Part shown: positions 7,880 through 15,976 of the stretch, piece by piece
Layout: every line of letters begins with the position of its first letter
Position numbering within the stretch: position 1 is the first letter of the stretch
Assembly (NCBI GenBank): GCA_026913215.1
Contig: JAPTYK010000001.1
Coordinates: 3,100,001 to 3,164,000 of the forward strand
Reading direction: 5' to 3'
Source of the DNA: Streptomyces diastatochromogenes
Lineage (GTDB): Bacteria > Actinomycetota > Actinomycetes > Streptomycetales > Streptomycetaceae
DNA length: 64,000 bases
Program-made: the position numbers and the translations under genes
The notes under the pieces: generated by a model
Database searches by the model: none
Seen by the model: the letters and a program-made list of their open reading frames with translations, nothing else
Told to the model about the DNA's origin: nothing

Positions 7880-9076
7880 TCAGCCCGTCACCGAGCGCAC
7901 CGCGCGGACCAGGGCCTGGGCGCGCGGGTCGGCGGTGACGGTCTTGCGCATGCCGTTGGTGACGTAGCCGAAGGCGATGCCCGTGTCGGGGTCGGCGAAG
8001 CCGAGGAGCCACCGCGGCCGGGGTGGCCGAAGGAGGAGGGCCGAGGAGCGGGAGGCGGGGCCGTGGAGCATGTGGCCGAGGCCGAAGCGGGTGCCGACGA
8101 GGAGGACCCGGTCGGGGCCCGCCGACTCCTCGGTGCGGGCCAGGGCGAGGGTCGCCGGGGCGAAGAGGCGGTCGGCGCCGTCGACGGGGCCGAGGGTGGC
8201 GGCGTAGAAGCGGGAGAGGAGCGGGCGGTGGAGACGCCCGCCGAGCCGGGCAGTTCGGCCGCCCGGTAGACGGGGTCGTTCTCGTCGGGGCGGGCTCGAT
8301 GACGCCGAAGGCGCGCCGGGTGAGCGACTCCGGGTCCTTGTACGCCTCGGAGACCGTGCGCTTGGGGCGGAGCTTGAGGGCGCCGCCGCCCGGCGGGTCG
8401 ATCTCCTCGACGGGGCCGAGCCGGCCGACGCGGTGGGCCTCGGCGTCGGGCAGGCCGATCCACAGGTCGAGGCCGAGGGGCCGGTGATCTCCTCGGCGGC
8501 CCAGCGGCCGAGGGTGCGGCCGGTGACCCGGTGGACGAGGCCGGAGAGCAGCCAGCTGAAGGTGTGGGCGTGGTAGCCGTGGGCGGCGCCGGGCTCCCAG
8601 GCGGGGGCCTGGGCGGCTATCGCACGCGTGGCGGTGTCCAGGTCGACCGCCTCGGCGAGGGTGAGCGGGGCGTCGAGGACGGGGACGCCCGCCCGGTGCG
8701 CGAGGAGCTGCCGTACGGTCACCCGGTCCTTGCCGTGGGCCTTGAACTCGGGCCAGTACGAGGAGACGGGGGCGTCCAGGTCGAGCAGTCCGCGCTGGTG
8801 CAGGAGCAGGGGGACGGCGGCGGAGACGCCCTTGGTGGCGGAGCGGACGACCTGGGCGGTGTCCTCCGTCCAGGGGCCGGTGCCGTCGGCGTCCTTCGTG
8901 CCCGCCCACAGGTCGACGACCTTCTCGCCGTCGCGGTGGACGGCGACGGCCGCGCCGCGCTCGCCCCGCTCCTCGAAGTTGCGCAGGAACGCGTCCCTGA
9001 CCGGCTCCCAGCCCGCCGCCACCGTGCCCCGGACGTCCACCTGACCCACACTCCCTTTCGTACGACCGTCTCCCAT
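7880..9076 (-). CDS. Beta-lactamase-family serine hydrolase (EstB/class C-like), frameshifted in this sequence
   Basis: About 399 residues. The nucleophile motif S-A-T-K lies in VVRSATKGVSAAVPLLLHQR, and the second motif region HGYHAHTFSWLLSGLV carries the conserved tyrosine (Y-H/Y-A-N-type). The C-terminal LGFADPDTGIAFGYVTNGM is typical of class C-like esterase/beta-lactamase proteins. No signal peptide is visible, so it is probably a cytoplasmic esterase or peptidase-like enzyme. Slips near 8480, 8300, 8225 and around 8030 shift the frame and return it; all lie in C/G runs. It ends a few bases from the convergent LysE gene. Confidence 0.78.
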   Translation of the reverse strand: MGDGRTKGSVGQVDVRGTVAAGWEPVRDAFLRNFEERGERGAAVAVHRDGEKVVDLWAGTKDADGTGPWTEDTAQVVRSATKGVSAAVPLLLHQRGLLDLDAPVSSYWPEFKAHGKDRVTVRQLLAHRAGVPVLDAPLTLAEAVDLDTATRAIAAQAPAWEPGAAHGYHAHTFSWLLSGLVHRVTGRTLGRWAAEEITGPSASTCGSACPTPRPTASAGSAPSRRSTRRAAAPSSSAPSARSPRRTRTRSRSPGAPSASSSPPRRERPRLPGGRTARLGGRLHRPLLSRFYAATLGPVDGADRLFAPATLALARTEESAGPDRVLLVGTRFGLGHMLHGPASRSSALLLRPPRPRWLLGFADPDTGIAFGYVTNGMRKTVTADPRAQALVRAVRSVTG

Positions 9077-9134
9077 GGTGCAACGCGGGGGGAGAAGGCC
9101 GGATTCCGGGGTCAGGGGGACGTCGGGGGGTCCG

Positions 9135-9638
9135 TCAGACGAGGTGGATGGTGAAGCGCCTCACGAGCGTGGGGGTCGTGGCGATCGTGTCGGAGTGGAC
9201 CGAGCCGCGCGCCTTGTCGTACGCCCCGGTGCCGCCGGTGATCGCGTTGTCGAAGGGGCCCTGGGAGATGTAGTCGTCGTACATGCCCTGCACGGTGAGC
9301 TGGCCGTCCGGGAGGGTGTAGGTCGTGATGCACTGCTCGGCTTCCTCGACCACCGCCGGGTCCCCGCCCCGGGTGGTGGTGCACGTGCCGTTGGTCTCGC
9401 CGACCACGTTGCCGTCCTGGTCCTTGAGGACCGACCGGACGACGACCCGGTCGCCCTGCGAGACGGTGCCGGGGGTGACGGGGAAGCGGGTCAGCTGCTG
9501 CAGCTCGGCGAGGAGCGTGAGGGTGCGGGCCTTGCCCCCGGCGTGGGGGGAGGCGGCGCCCGCGACGGGGGCGCAGGCGAGGAGGGTGACGAGGGCGGTG
9601 GCCGTGCCGAGGCAGGCCGCTCTGACGGGGCGCATCAT
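9135..9638 (-). CDS. Secreted allene oxide cyclase-barrel-like protein
   Basis: 167 residues with an N-terminal signal peptide (hydrophobic ATALVTLLACAPVAGA, then ASPHAGG). The mature part contains GDRVVVRSVLKDQDGNVVGE, a pair of cysteines in TCTTT and EQCITTYTLPDGQLTVQG, then AITGGTGAYDKARGSV. The GGTGxY...G pattern is typical of the allene-oxide-cyclase/dirigent-like eight-stranded barrel found in secreted streptomycete proteins. Their function in bacteria is not established. The gene is single, with 161 featureless bases before the cobalt/nickel transporter operon. Confidence 0.78.
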   Translation of the reverse strand: MMRPVRAACLGTATALVTLLACAPVAGAASPHAGGKARTLTLLAELQQLTRFPVTPGTVSQGDRVVVRSVLKDQDGNVVGETNGTCTTTRGGDPAVVEEAEQCITTYTLPDGQLTVQGMYDDYISQGPFDNAITGGTGAYDKARGSVHSDTIATTPTLVRRFTIHLV

Positions 9639-9799
9639 GCGACTCCTGGGGTTGGTGTACGGGAATGACCGGATGGCGAACTCTCGTCCGATTCCGTTCG
9701 ATTCCCTTCATAGCCCCGGCCCCGGCCCCGCCCGGGGCGCACCGGCACGACCCGCTGGCACGTCCAGCCGGTCGGACCAAAAGGCGGAGGTCTCCCGGC

Positions 9800-10557
<758 letters not shown>

Positions 10558-10561
<4 letters not shown>

Positions 10562-11319
10562 AGGGTCCATCCCAGGAGGCAGATCAGGAGTGCGGTGAGG
10601 GGCAGGGCCGCCGCGTACGTCCACTGGGCGCGGGTGGCGGTGACCTCGTCGATGACCGGCATGGTGCCGTCGTAGCCGCGGCTGACCATGGCGAGGTGGA
10701 CGCGTTCGCCGCGCTCGTACGAGCGGATGAAGAGCGCGCCGGCGGACTTGGCGAGGACGCCCCAGTGGCGGACGCCCCTGGCCTCGAAGCCTCGGGAGCG
10801 GCGGGCGACGGACATGCGGCGCATCTCGTCGGTGATGACGTCGCCGTACCGGATCATGAACGAGGCGATCTGGACGAGCATCGGCGGCAGCTTGAGCCGC
10901 TGGAGGCCGAGGACCAGGGCCCGCAGTTCGGTGGTGGAGGCGAGGAGCACGGAGGCGGCGACGCCGAGGGTGCCCTTGGCGAGGACGTTCCAGGCGCCCC
11001 ACAGGCCGGGGACGCTCAGCGACATCCCGAGGACCCGCGTCTGCTCGCCGGGGACGACGAAGGGCATGAGCAGCGCGAAGGCGACGAACGGGATCTCGAT
11101 GAGGAGCCGGCGCAGCAGGAAGCCGGCCGGGACGCGGGCCCGCCCGGCGACGACGCCGAGCAGGACCGCGTACAGGGCGAAGGCCCAGACGGCCTCGCGG
11201 GGGGTCGAGACGACGACCACGACGAAGCCGAGGACGGCGGCGAGCTTGGTGTGCGGGGGCAGCTCGTGGACCGGCGACCGCGCGTGCCGGTAGAGCTTGT
11301 GGGCGTGCCCCGCTCCCAC
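10558..11319 (-). CDS. cbiQ: Energy-coupling factor transporter transmembrane protein (CbiQ/NikQ)
   Basis: 253 residues with about five membrane helices. The two coupling-helix motifs of EcfT proteins are seen: ARRSRGFEARG (the A-R-G type) near residue 185 and the related SRGYDG near residue 226. It transmits ATP hydrolysis by CbiO to the substrate-binding CbiM. The GTG start at 11319 lies one base after the TGA of the CbiM gene. The frame is intact. Confidence 0.9.
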
Positions 11320-11320
11320 G

Positions 11321-12350
11321 TCAGGCCTCCTGGGCGGCGGTCTTGCGGCGGCGGACGACCCAGAAGGCACCGGTGCCGACGGCCAGGGTCGCGCCGACGC
11401 CGATGACGCCGGCGAGGCCGCCGGAGAGGCGGGGGGCCGTGATGCCCTTGACGCCGTAGTCGGCGAGCGGGGAGTCCGCGGCGGCGTGCGGCTCCTTCTT
11501 GGCGTCGATGCCCTTGTCGGCGGCGACCTTCTCCAGGCCGTCGGGGCTGGCGGAGGCGTAGAAGGAGACGAAGCCGGCGAGGACGAGGGCGGTGACCACG
11601 CCGCCGATCCACAGCTTCTTCGGGGAGACCGTCCCGGCGGGCGCCGCGGAAGGGCCGGGGCCGCGTCGACCAGCTCGCCGTCGACGCGGAGCTTGAGCGG
11701 CGCGGTCAGGCCGCGGGCGCCGTACACGAGGTCGGGGCGGACGGCGATCACGGCGCCGACGGTCAGCATGGTGATGACGGCCTCGCCGATGCCGATGAGG
11801 ACGTGCACGCCGACCATGGCCGTGAGGACCTTGGAGACGGGGACGTCGGTGGTGCCGCCGATCGCGTAGATGCCCGTGAAGGCGGTGGCCGCGGCCGGTA
11901 CGGAGACGAGCGCGGCGGCGAACGAGGCCACGGTCACCGAGCGGCGGGTGCGCGGCAGGAGGAGGACCAGGCCGCGGAAGACCGCGTAGGACACGACGAC
12001 GGTGACGACGCCCATGACCGTGATGTTCACGCCGAGGGCGGTGAGGCCGCCGTCGGCGAAGAGGATGCCCTGCATGAGCAGGACGACGGCGATGCACAGG
12101 ACGCCGGTCCAGGGCCCGACGAGGATCGCGGCGAGCGCCCCGCCGAGGAGGTGCCCGCTGGTCCCGGCGGCGACCGGGAAGTTCAGCATCTGGACGGCGA
12201 AGATGAAGGCCGCGACGAGACCGGCGAGGGCGCGGTCCGTTCGTTCAGCTCGCGGCGGGCCCCGCGCAGGCCGGCGGCGACGGCGCCGGCGGCGACGACA
12301 CCGGCCGCGGCCGATATGGGGGCGTTGATGAATCCGTCAGGTACATGCAC
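11321..12350 (-). CDS. cbiM: ECF transporter substrate-binding subunit CbiM with C-terminal PDGLE domain, frameshifted in this sequence
   Basis: About 343 residues. The protein starts HVPDGFINAP, the metal-binding N-terminus of CbiM/NikM, with the His at position 2 that coordinates Ni2+/Co2+. It continues through NFPVAAGTSGHLLGGALAA and several helices. The C-terminal part holds SPDGLEKVAADKGI, the PDGLE domain that replaces a separate CbiN/NikN subunit, and a last helix ending in RRRKTAAQEA. Slips near 12240 and 11655 are single missing bases. GTG 12350 is chosen because it gives the canonical M-H-V-P-D-G start. The fusion layout occurs for both nickel and cobalt systems; the upstream dyad argues for nickel. 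Confidence 0.85.
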
Positions 12351-12364
12351 CTCGGAATGATAGA

Positions 12365-12393
12365 GCGCTCCTGCGAAGAGCTTGCAAGAGCGC
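12365..12393. promoter_or_regulatory. Nur-like operator dyad before the cbiMQO operon
   Basis: The core CTGCGA-AGAGC-TTGCAA (12371-12387) has the six-five-six layout of the Nur box (TTGCAA-N5-TTGCAA type) bound by the nickel-sensing Fur-family repressor of Streptomyces. One half-site is perfect and the other has two changes. Outer arms GCGCTC and GAGCGC extend the symmetry to 29 bases. It ends 15 bases upstream of the GTG of cbiM, a repressor position. Confidence 0.5.
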
Positions 12394-12410
12394 ATCGGTC
12401 ACAGAACGGG

Positions 12411-12474
12411 GCACGCGGCCCGGCGCACACCGCCCCCGCCCCGCACGCGGCCCGGCGCACACCGCCCCCGCCCC
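12411..12474. repeat. 32-bp unit in perfect tandem duplication
   Basis: The unit running 12411-12442 is repeated exactly at 12443-12474, and a third, degenerate copy can be followed from about 12476. It starts GCACGCGGCCCGGCGCACAC and is C-rich. It lies between the cbiM operator and the SsgE-like gene, in the divergent promoter region. Confidence 0.8.
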
Positions 12475-12581
12475 CGCACGTGACCCCGCGCACACTCCCG
12501 CCGTCCGCGCATGTGACGCGCCCCCACAGGGAAGGAGTGGAACCATTAGTCGATAAGAGGACAAAACGTGAGGAGCCTCCG

Positions 12582-12941
12582 ATGGCCGGCGCGCACGACC
12601 ACACCGTCGACGACCACGCCAAGGGACGGATCATCAGCGACGCACCGCTCTCCCGCCCCGTACCGGTGTCCCTCCGTTACGATCCCGACCTCTCCCCCAC
12701 GACGGTCCGCTTCGGCTTCCCCGGCGCCGTCGAGTGGTCCTTCCCGCGCGCCCTCCTGGAGACCGGCCTGCGCGCCCCGACCCGCCGCGGCGACATCGGG
12801 GTCTGGCCCTGCGGCCGCGTCCAGACGGTCGTCGAGCGCCACACGGACGACGGGGTCACGGTCGTCCAGTTCGACACCACGGCCCTGCTCCGCTTCCTGA
12901 AGCACACGTACGCCGCCAGTACGTCGATGACGACGCACTGA
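12582..12941 (+). CDS. ssgE: SsgA-like sporulation and cell-division protein, probably SsgE
   Basis: 119 residues covering the single SALP domain. Recognisable parts are the first strand VPVSLRYDPDLSPTTVRFGF, the EWSFPRALLETGLRAP helix region, the GDIGVWPCGR strand and the C-terminal FDTTALLRFLKHTYA helix. SALPs control septum placement, wall synthesis and spore maturation in sporulating actinomycetes. As I recall, ssgE of S. coelicolor is SCO3158, just after penicillin-binding protein genes, which matches the gene order here; that synteny is the basis of the name. A GAGGAG ribosome site eight bases upstream supports ATG 12582. Confidence 0.75.
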   Translation: MAGAHDHTVDDHAKGRIISDAPLSRPVPVSLRYDPDLSPTTVRFGFPGAVEWSFPRALLETGLRAPTRRGDIGVWPCGRVQTVVERHTDDGVTVVQFDTTALLRFLKHTYAASTSMTTH

Positions 12942-12966
12942 CGGCGTACGGGGATCGGGCCGGGGT

Positions 12967-15132
12967 TCAGACCTTCACGAGGTCCGGCTTCGCGGCGCCG
13001 GCGCCGGGCTCACCCGTCGACTTCGCGAGGCTCTCGCCCTCCACGTCCACGTTGGGCAGGATCCGGTCGAGCCACTTCGGCAGCCACCAGGCCTTGTGGC
13101 CGAGGAGCGCCAGGACGGCCGGGACGATCGCCATGCGGACCACGAAGGCGTCGAAGAGGACCGCCGCCGCGAGGCCGAAGCCGATCATCTTGACCATCTG
13201 CTCGTCCATGCCGATGAAGCCGGAGAAGACCGCGATCATGATCACCGCGGCGGCGGTGACCACCCGGGCGCTGTGCCGGAAGCCGGTCACGATCGCCTCG
13301 CCGGGACGCTCTCCGTGGACGTACGCCTCGCGCATCCGGGTCACGAGGAAGACCTCGTAGTCCATCGCGAGGCCGAAGACGACGCCCACCATGAAGATCG
13401 GCATCATCGACATGATCGGGCCGGTCTGCTCGACCCCGAAGAGGCCGCCGAGCCAGCCCCACTGGAAGACCGCGACGACCGCGCCGAGGGCCGCGACCAC
13501 CGAGAGCAGGAAGCCGAGGGCCGCCTTCAGCGGGACGAGGACCGAGCGGAAGACCAGGGTCAGGAGCACGAAGGCGAGGCCGACGACGAGCGCCAGGTAC
13601 GGCACGAGCGCGTCGTTCATCTTCTGCGAGAAGTCGATGTTCATCGCGGTGGCGCCGGTGACCAGGACGTTGTCTCCGGTGGCCCCGCGGATGTCGTGGA
13701 CCAGGTCCTCGGTCCGGGTCGAGGACGGCCGGTCCTTCGGGATGACGGTGATCATCGCGGCGTCGCCGGCCTTGTTCGGGGTCGCCGGGGTGACCGCCGC
13801 CCAGCCGTCGAGGCCCTTGATCGTGGAGACCGTCTTGTCGGCGGCGGCCTTGTCGCCGTCCACGACGACGAGCAGCGGGCCGTTGAAGCCGGGGCCGAAG
13901 CCGTCGGACAGCAGGTCGTACGCCCGGCGCTCGGAGGTGGCGGTCGACTTCACGCCGTCGTCCGGGAGGCCCATCTCCAGGGAGGCGGCGGGCACGGCGA
14001 TCGCGCCGAGGCCGAGGACGCCGACGATCAGCACCATCAGCGGGCGGCGGATGACGAAGCGGGCCCAGCGGGTGCCGCCGTTGGGCTTGTCGCTGGTCTT
14101 GGCGGTGCCCTTGCGCACCTTGCGGCTGACGACCTTGTCGCCGGCGAAGCCGAGCAGGGCCGGGATGAGGGTGAGCGCGATGAGGACCGCGATCACGACC
14201 GTGCCGGCGGCGGCGAAGCCCATCTTCGTCAGCATCGGGATGTTGACGACGGCCAGGCCGACCAGGGCGATGACGACGGTGAGTCCGGCGAAGACGACGG
14301 CGGAGCCGGCCGTGCCGACCGCGCGCCCGGCGGCGTCCTCCTTCGTGCGGCCCTCGGCGAGCTCCGCGCGGTAGCGGGAGACGATGAAGAGGGCGTAGTC
14401 GATGCCGACGGCGAGGCCGATCATCGACGCGAGCGTGGAGGTGGTGGTGCCGAGGTCCAGGACGTTCGCGAGCGCGGTGATCGTCGAGACCCCGATGCCG
14501 ACGCCGATGACCGCGGTGAGCAGCGGGAGCCCGGCCGCGACGAGCGAGCCGAAGGTGATGACGAGGACGATGCCCGCGAGGACGATGCCGATGGCCTCGC
14601 TCGCGCCCTGCTCGGGCATGGTCTGCAGGGCGTCGCCGCCGACCTCGACGGTCAGGCCCTTGCCCTGGGCGTTCTGGCCGGCCTGCTTGAGCGCGTCGCG
14701 CGTCTCGTCGGTCAGCTCCATGGCGTTGACCTTGTAGGAGACCGAGACGTAGGCGGTGGAGCCGTTCTGCGAGACGGCGTGCGCGGCGTACGGGTCGACG
14801 ACCTGGACGATCTGGTCCGAGCCGGCCTTGAGCGCGGAGACGGTCTCCTCGACGACGGCCTTGTGCGCCGGGTCGGTCACCTTCTGGCCCTCGGGGGCCT
14901 TGAAGACGACGCGGGCGGTGGCCCCGTCGGCTCCGGCGCCGGGGAAGCGCTCTTCGAGCAGGTCGAAGGCGCGCTGGGCCTCGGTGCCGGGGATCGAGAA
15001 GGAGCTGGAGGTGGCGGTGGGCGCGGTGGCGGCGCCGACGCCGGCGACCGCGAGGAGCGCCACCCAGAGGAGGGCGACGAGCCGTCGGCGCCGGAAGGCG
15101 GCGCGGCCCAGCTTGTAGAGGAACGTGGCCAC
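12967..15132 (-). CDS. MMPL family RND-type membrane transporter
   Basis: 721 residues with two repeats, each of one helix, a large periplasmic-side domain and five more helices. Visible markers are the N-terminal helix after RRRRLVALLWVALLAVAG, the EERFPG region of the first extracellular domain, the helix DYALFIVSRYRAEL in the first half, and its counterpart DYEVFLVTRMREAYVHGE in the second. The D-Y pairs are the proton-relay residues of MMPL transporters, which export lipids or hydrophobic drugs. GTG 15132 is chosen (GGGAG nine bases upstream) over the longer frame from 15168. The upstream TetR gene on the same strand probably represses it. Confidence 0.88.
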   Translation of the reverse strand: MATFLYKLGRAAFRRRRLVALLWVALLAVAGVGAATAPTATSSSFSIPGTEAQRAFDLLEERFPGAGADGATARVVFKAPEGQKVTDPAHKAVVEETVSALKAGSDQIVQVVDPYAAHAVSQNGSTAYVSVSYKVNAMELTDETRDALKQAGQNAQGKGLTVEVGGDALQTMPEQGASEAIGIVLAGIVLVITFGSLVAAGLPLLTAVIGVGIGVSTITALANVLDLGTTTSTLASMIGLAVGIDYALFIVSRYRAELAEGRTKEDAAGRAVGTAGSAVVFAGLTVVIALVGLAVVNIPMLTKMGFAAAGTVVIAVLIALTLIPALLGFAGDKVVSRKVRKGTAKTSDKPNGGTRWARFVIRRPLMVLIVGVLGLGAIAVPAASLEMGLPDDGVKSTATSERRAYDLLSDGFGPGFNGPLLVVVDGDKAAADKTVSTIKGLDGWAAVTPATPNKAGDAAMITVIPKDRPSSTRTEDLVHDIRGATGDNVLVTGATAMNIDFSQKMNDALVPYLALVVGLAFVLLTLVFRSVLVPLKAALGFLLSVVAALGAVVAVFQWGWLGGLFGVEQTGPIMSMMPIFMVGVVFGLAMDYEVFLVTRMREAYVHGERPGEAIVTGFRHSARVVTAAAVIMIAVFSGFIGMDEQMVKMIGFGLAAAVLFDAFVVRMAIVPAVLALLGHKAWWLPKWLDRILPNVDVEGESLAKSTGEPGAGAAKPDLVKV

Positions 15133-15231
15133 GGGGGCGTACTCCCATTGTGGGGCGGGACAGGACATGGGGAGCCGGCCCGACGGCGTGAGCGGTTCGT
15201 CGTCAGGTGGAGAGGTGGTGCTTCGGGTGGA

Positions 15232-15804
15232 TCAGACGCCGAGTGAGGGGAGCACCACGGCGTCGAAGTAGGCGCTGAGGAAGGCGCGGTCGACCGGCTG
15301 GTCGTCGATCAGCGGGCGGGCGATGAACGCACCGATCAGCATGTGCGGGACGAGCTTGAGCGCCGGGTTCCCGGCGTCGATCTCGCCCCTGCGGACCGCT
15401 CGGCCCAGCACCTCGTCGAGGCCGTTCATCTCGGGTTCGATGAGCAGCTCGCGCAGGGCCCGGTGCAGTGCGGGGTTGGTGTGGACGGCATGGGCGAGGC
15501 CCCGCATCAGCGCGGCGTCCTTGTCCATCTGGCAGTCGTCGGTGTGGGCGAGCATCTCCTGGATGTCGCCCCGCAGCGAGCCGGTGTCGATCTGGGTGAT
15601 GTCGACCGGCTTGTTCGAGCGCAGCGCCCGGGCGACCAGTTCCGGCTTGCTCCCCCACTGGCGGTAGAGGGTGGCCTTGCTGGAGCGGGTGCGGGCGGCG
15701 ACGGCGTCCATGGTGAGGGCGTCGTAGCCGACCTCGCGGAGGAGTTCGAGCACGGCCGCGTACAGCTCGGACTCCCGCTCGGGAGTGAGTCTGCTGCGTG
15801 CCAT
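15232..15804 (-). CDS. TetR/AcrR family transcriptional regulator
   Basis: 190 residues. The N-terminal helix-turn-helix reads LLREVGYDALTMDAVAARTR then SSKATLYRQWGSKPELV, an excellent TetR DNA-binding domain. The C-terminal half is the variable ligand-binding part (TetR_C family typical of MMPL-linked regulators). It lies just upstream of the MMPL gene in the same direction. Two copies of a 15-base dyad in its promoter suggest autoregulation and control of the exporter and possibly the divergent tricorn gene. Confidence 0.92.
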   Translation of the reverse strand: MARSRLTPERESELYAAVLELLREVGYDALTMDAVAARTRSSKATLYRQWGSKPELVARALRSNKPVDITQIDTGSLRGDIQEMLAHTDDCQMDKDAALMRGLAHAVHTNPALHRALRELLIEPEMNGLDEVLGRAVRRGEIDAGNPALKLVPHMLIGAFIARPLIDDQPVDRAFLSAYFDAVVLPSLGV

Positions 15805-15822
15805 GGCCGGTCTCCGATCCGA

Positions 15823-15837
15823 ACGAAACGGTTTCGT
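15823..15837. promoter_or_regulatory. Operator 1 for the TetR regulator (predicted)
   Basis: ACGAAAC-G-GTTTCGT is a perfect seven-base dyad around one central base, 19 bases upstream of the TetR start. An equivalent dyad occurs 46 bases away. Confidence 0.65.
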
Positions 15838-15868
15838 ACAGTACGAAGATACCCCCGCCGCCAGCGAA

Positions 15869-15883
15869 ACGAAACCGTTTCGT
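15869..15883. promoter_or_regulatory. Operator 2 for the TetR regulator (predicted)
   Basis: ACGAAAC-C-GTTTCGT repeats the arms of operator 1 exactly, differing only in the central base. It lies between the two divergent genes and about 94 bases before the tricorn start. Confidence 0.65.
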
Positions 15884-15976
15884 ACGTGTCCTGGCCCACA
15901 TCGTGCGCGCGTTCACAAGGACGCCCGCATACACGTACGAGTTGCCTCACCCCCTCCGCGCGGAAAGCATGAACGG

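Noticed and set aside
12351..12581. Cobalamin riboswitch before cbiM
   Set aside because: The leader is too short and no B12-box-like conserved sequence is seen; the dyad fits a protein operator better.
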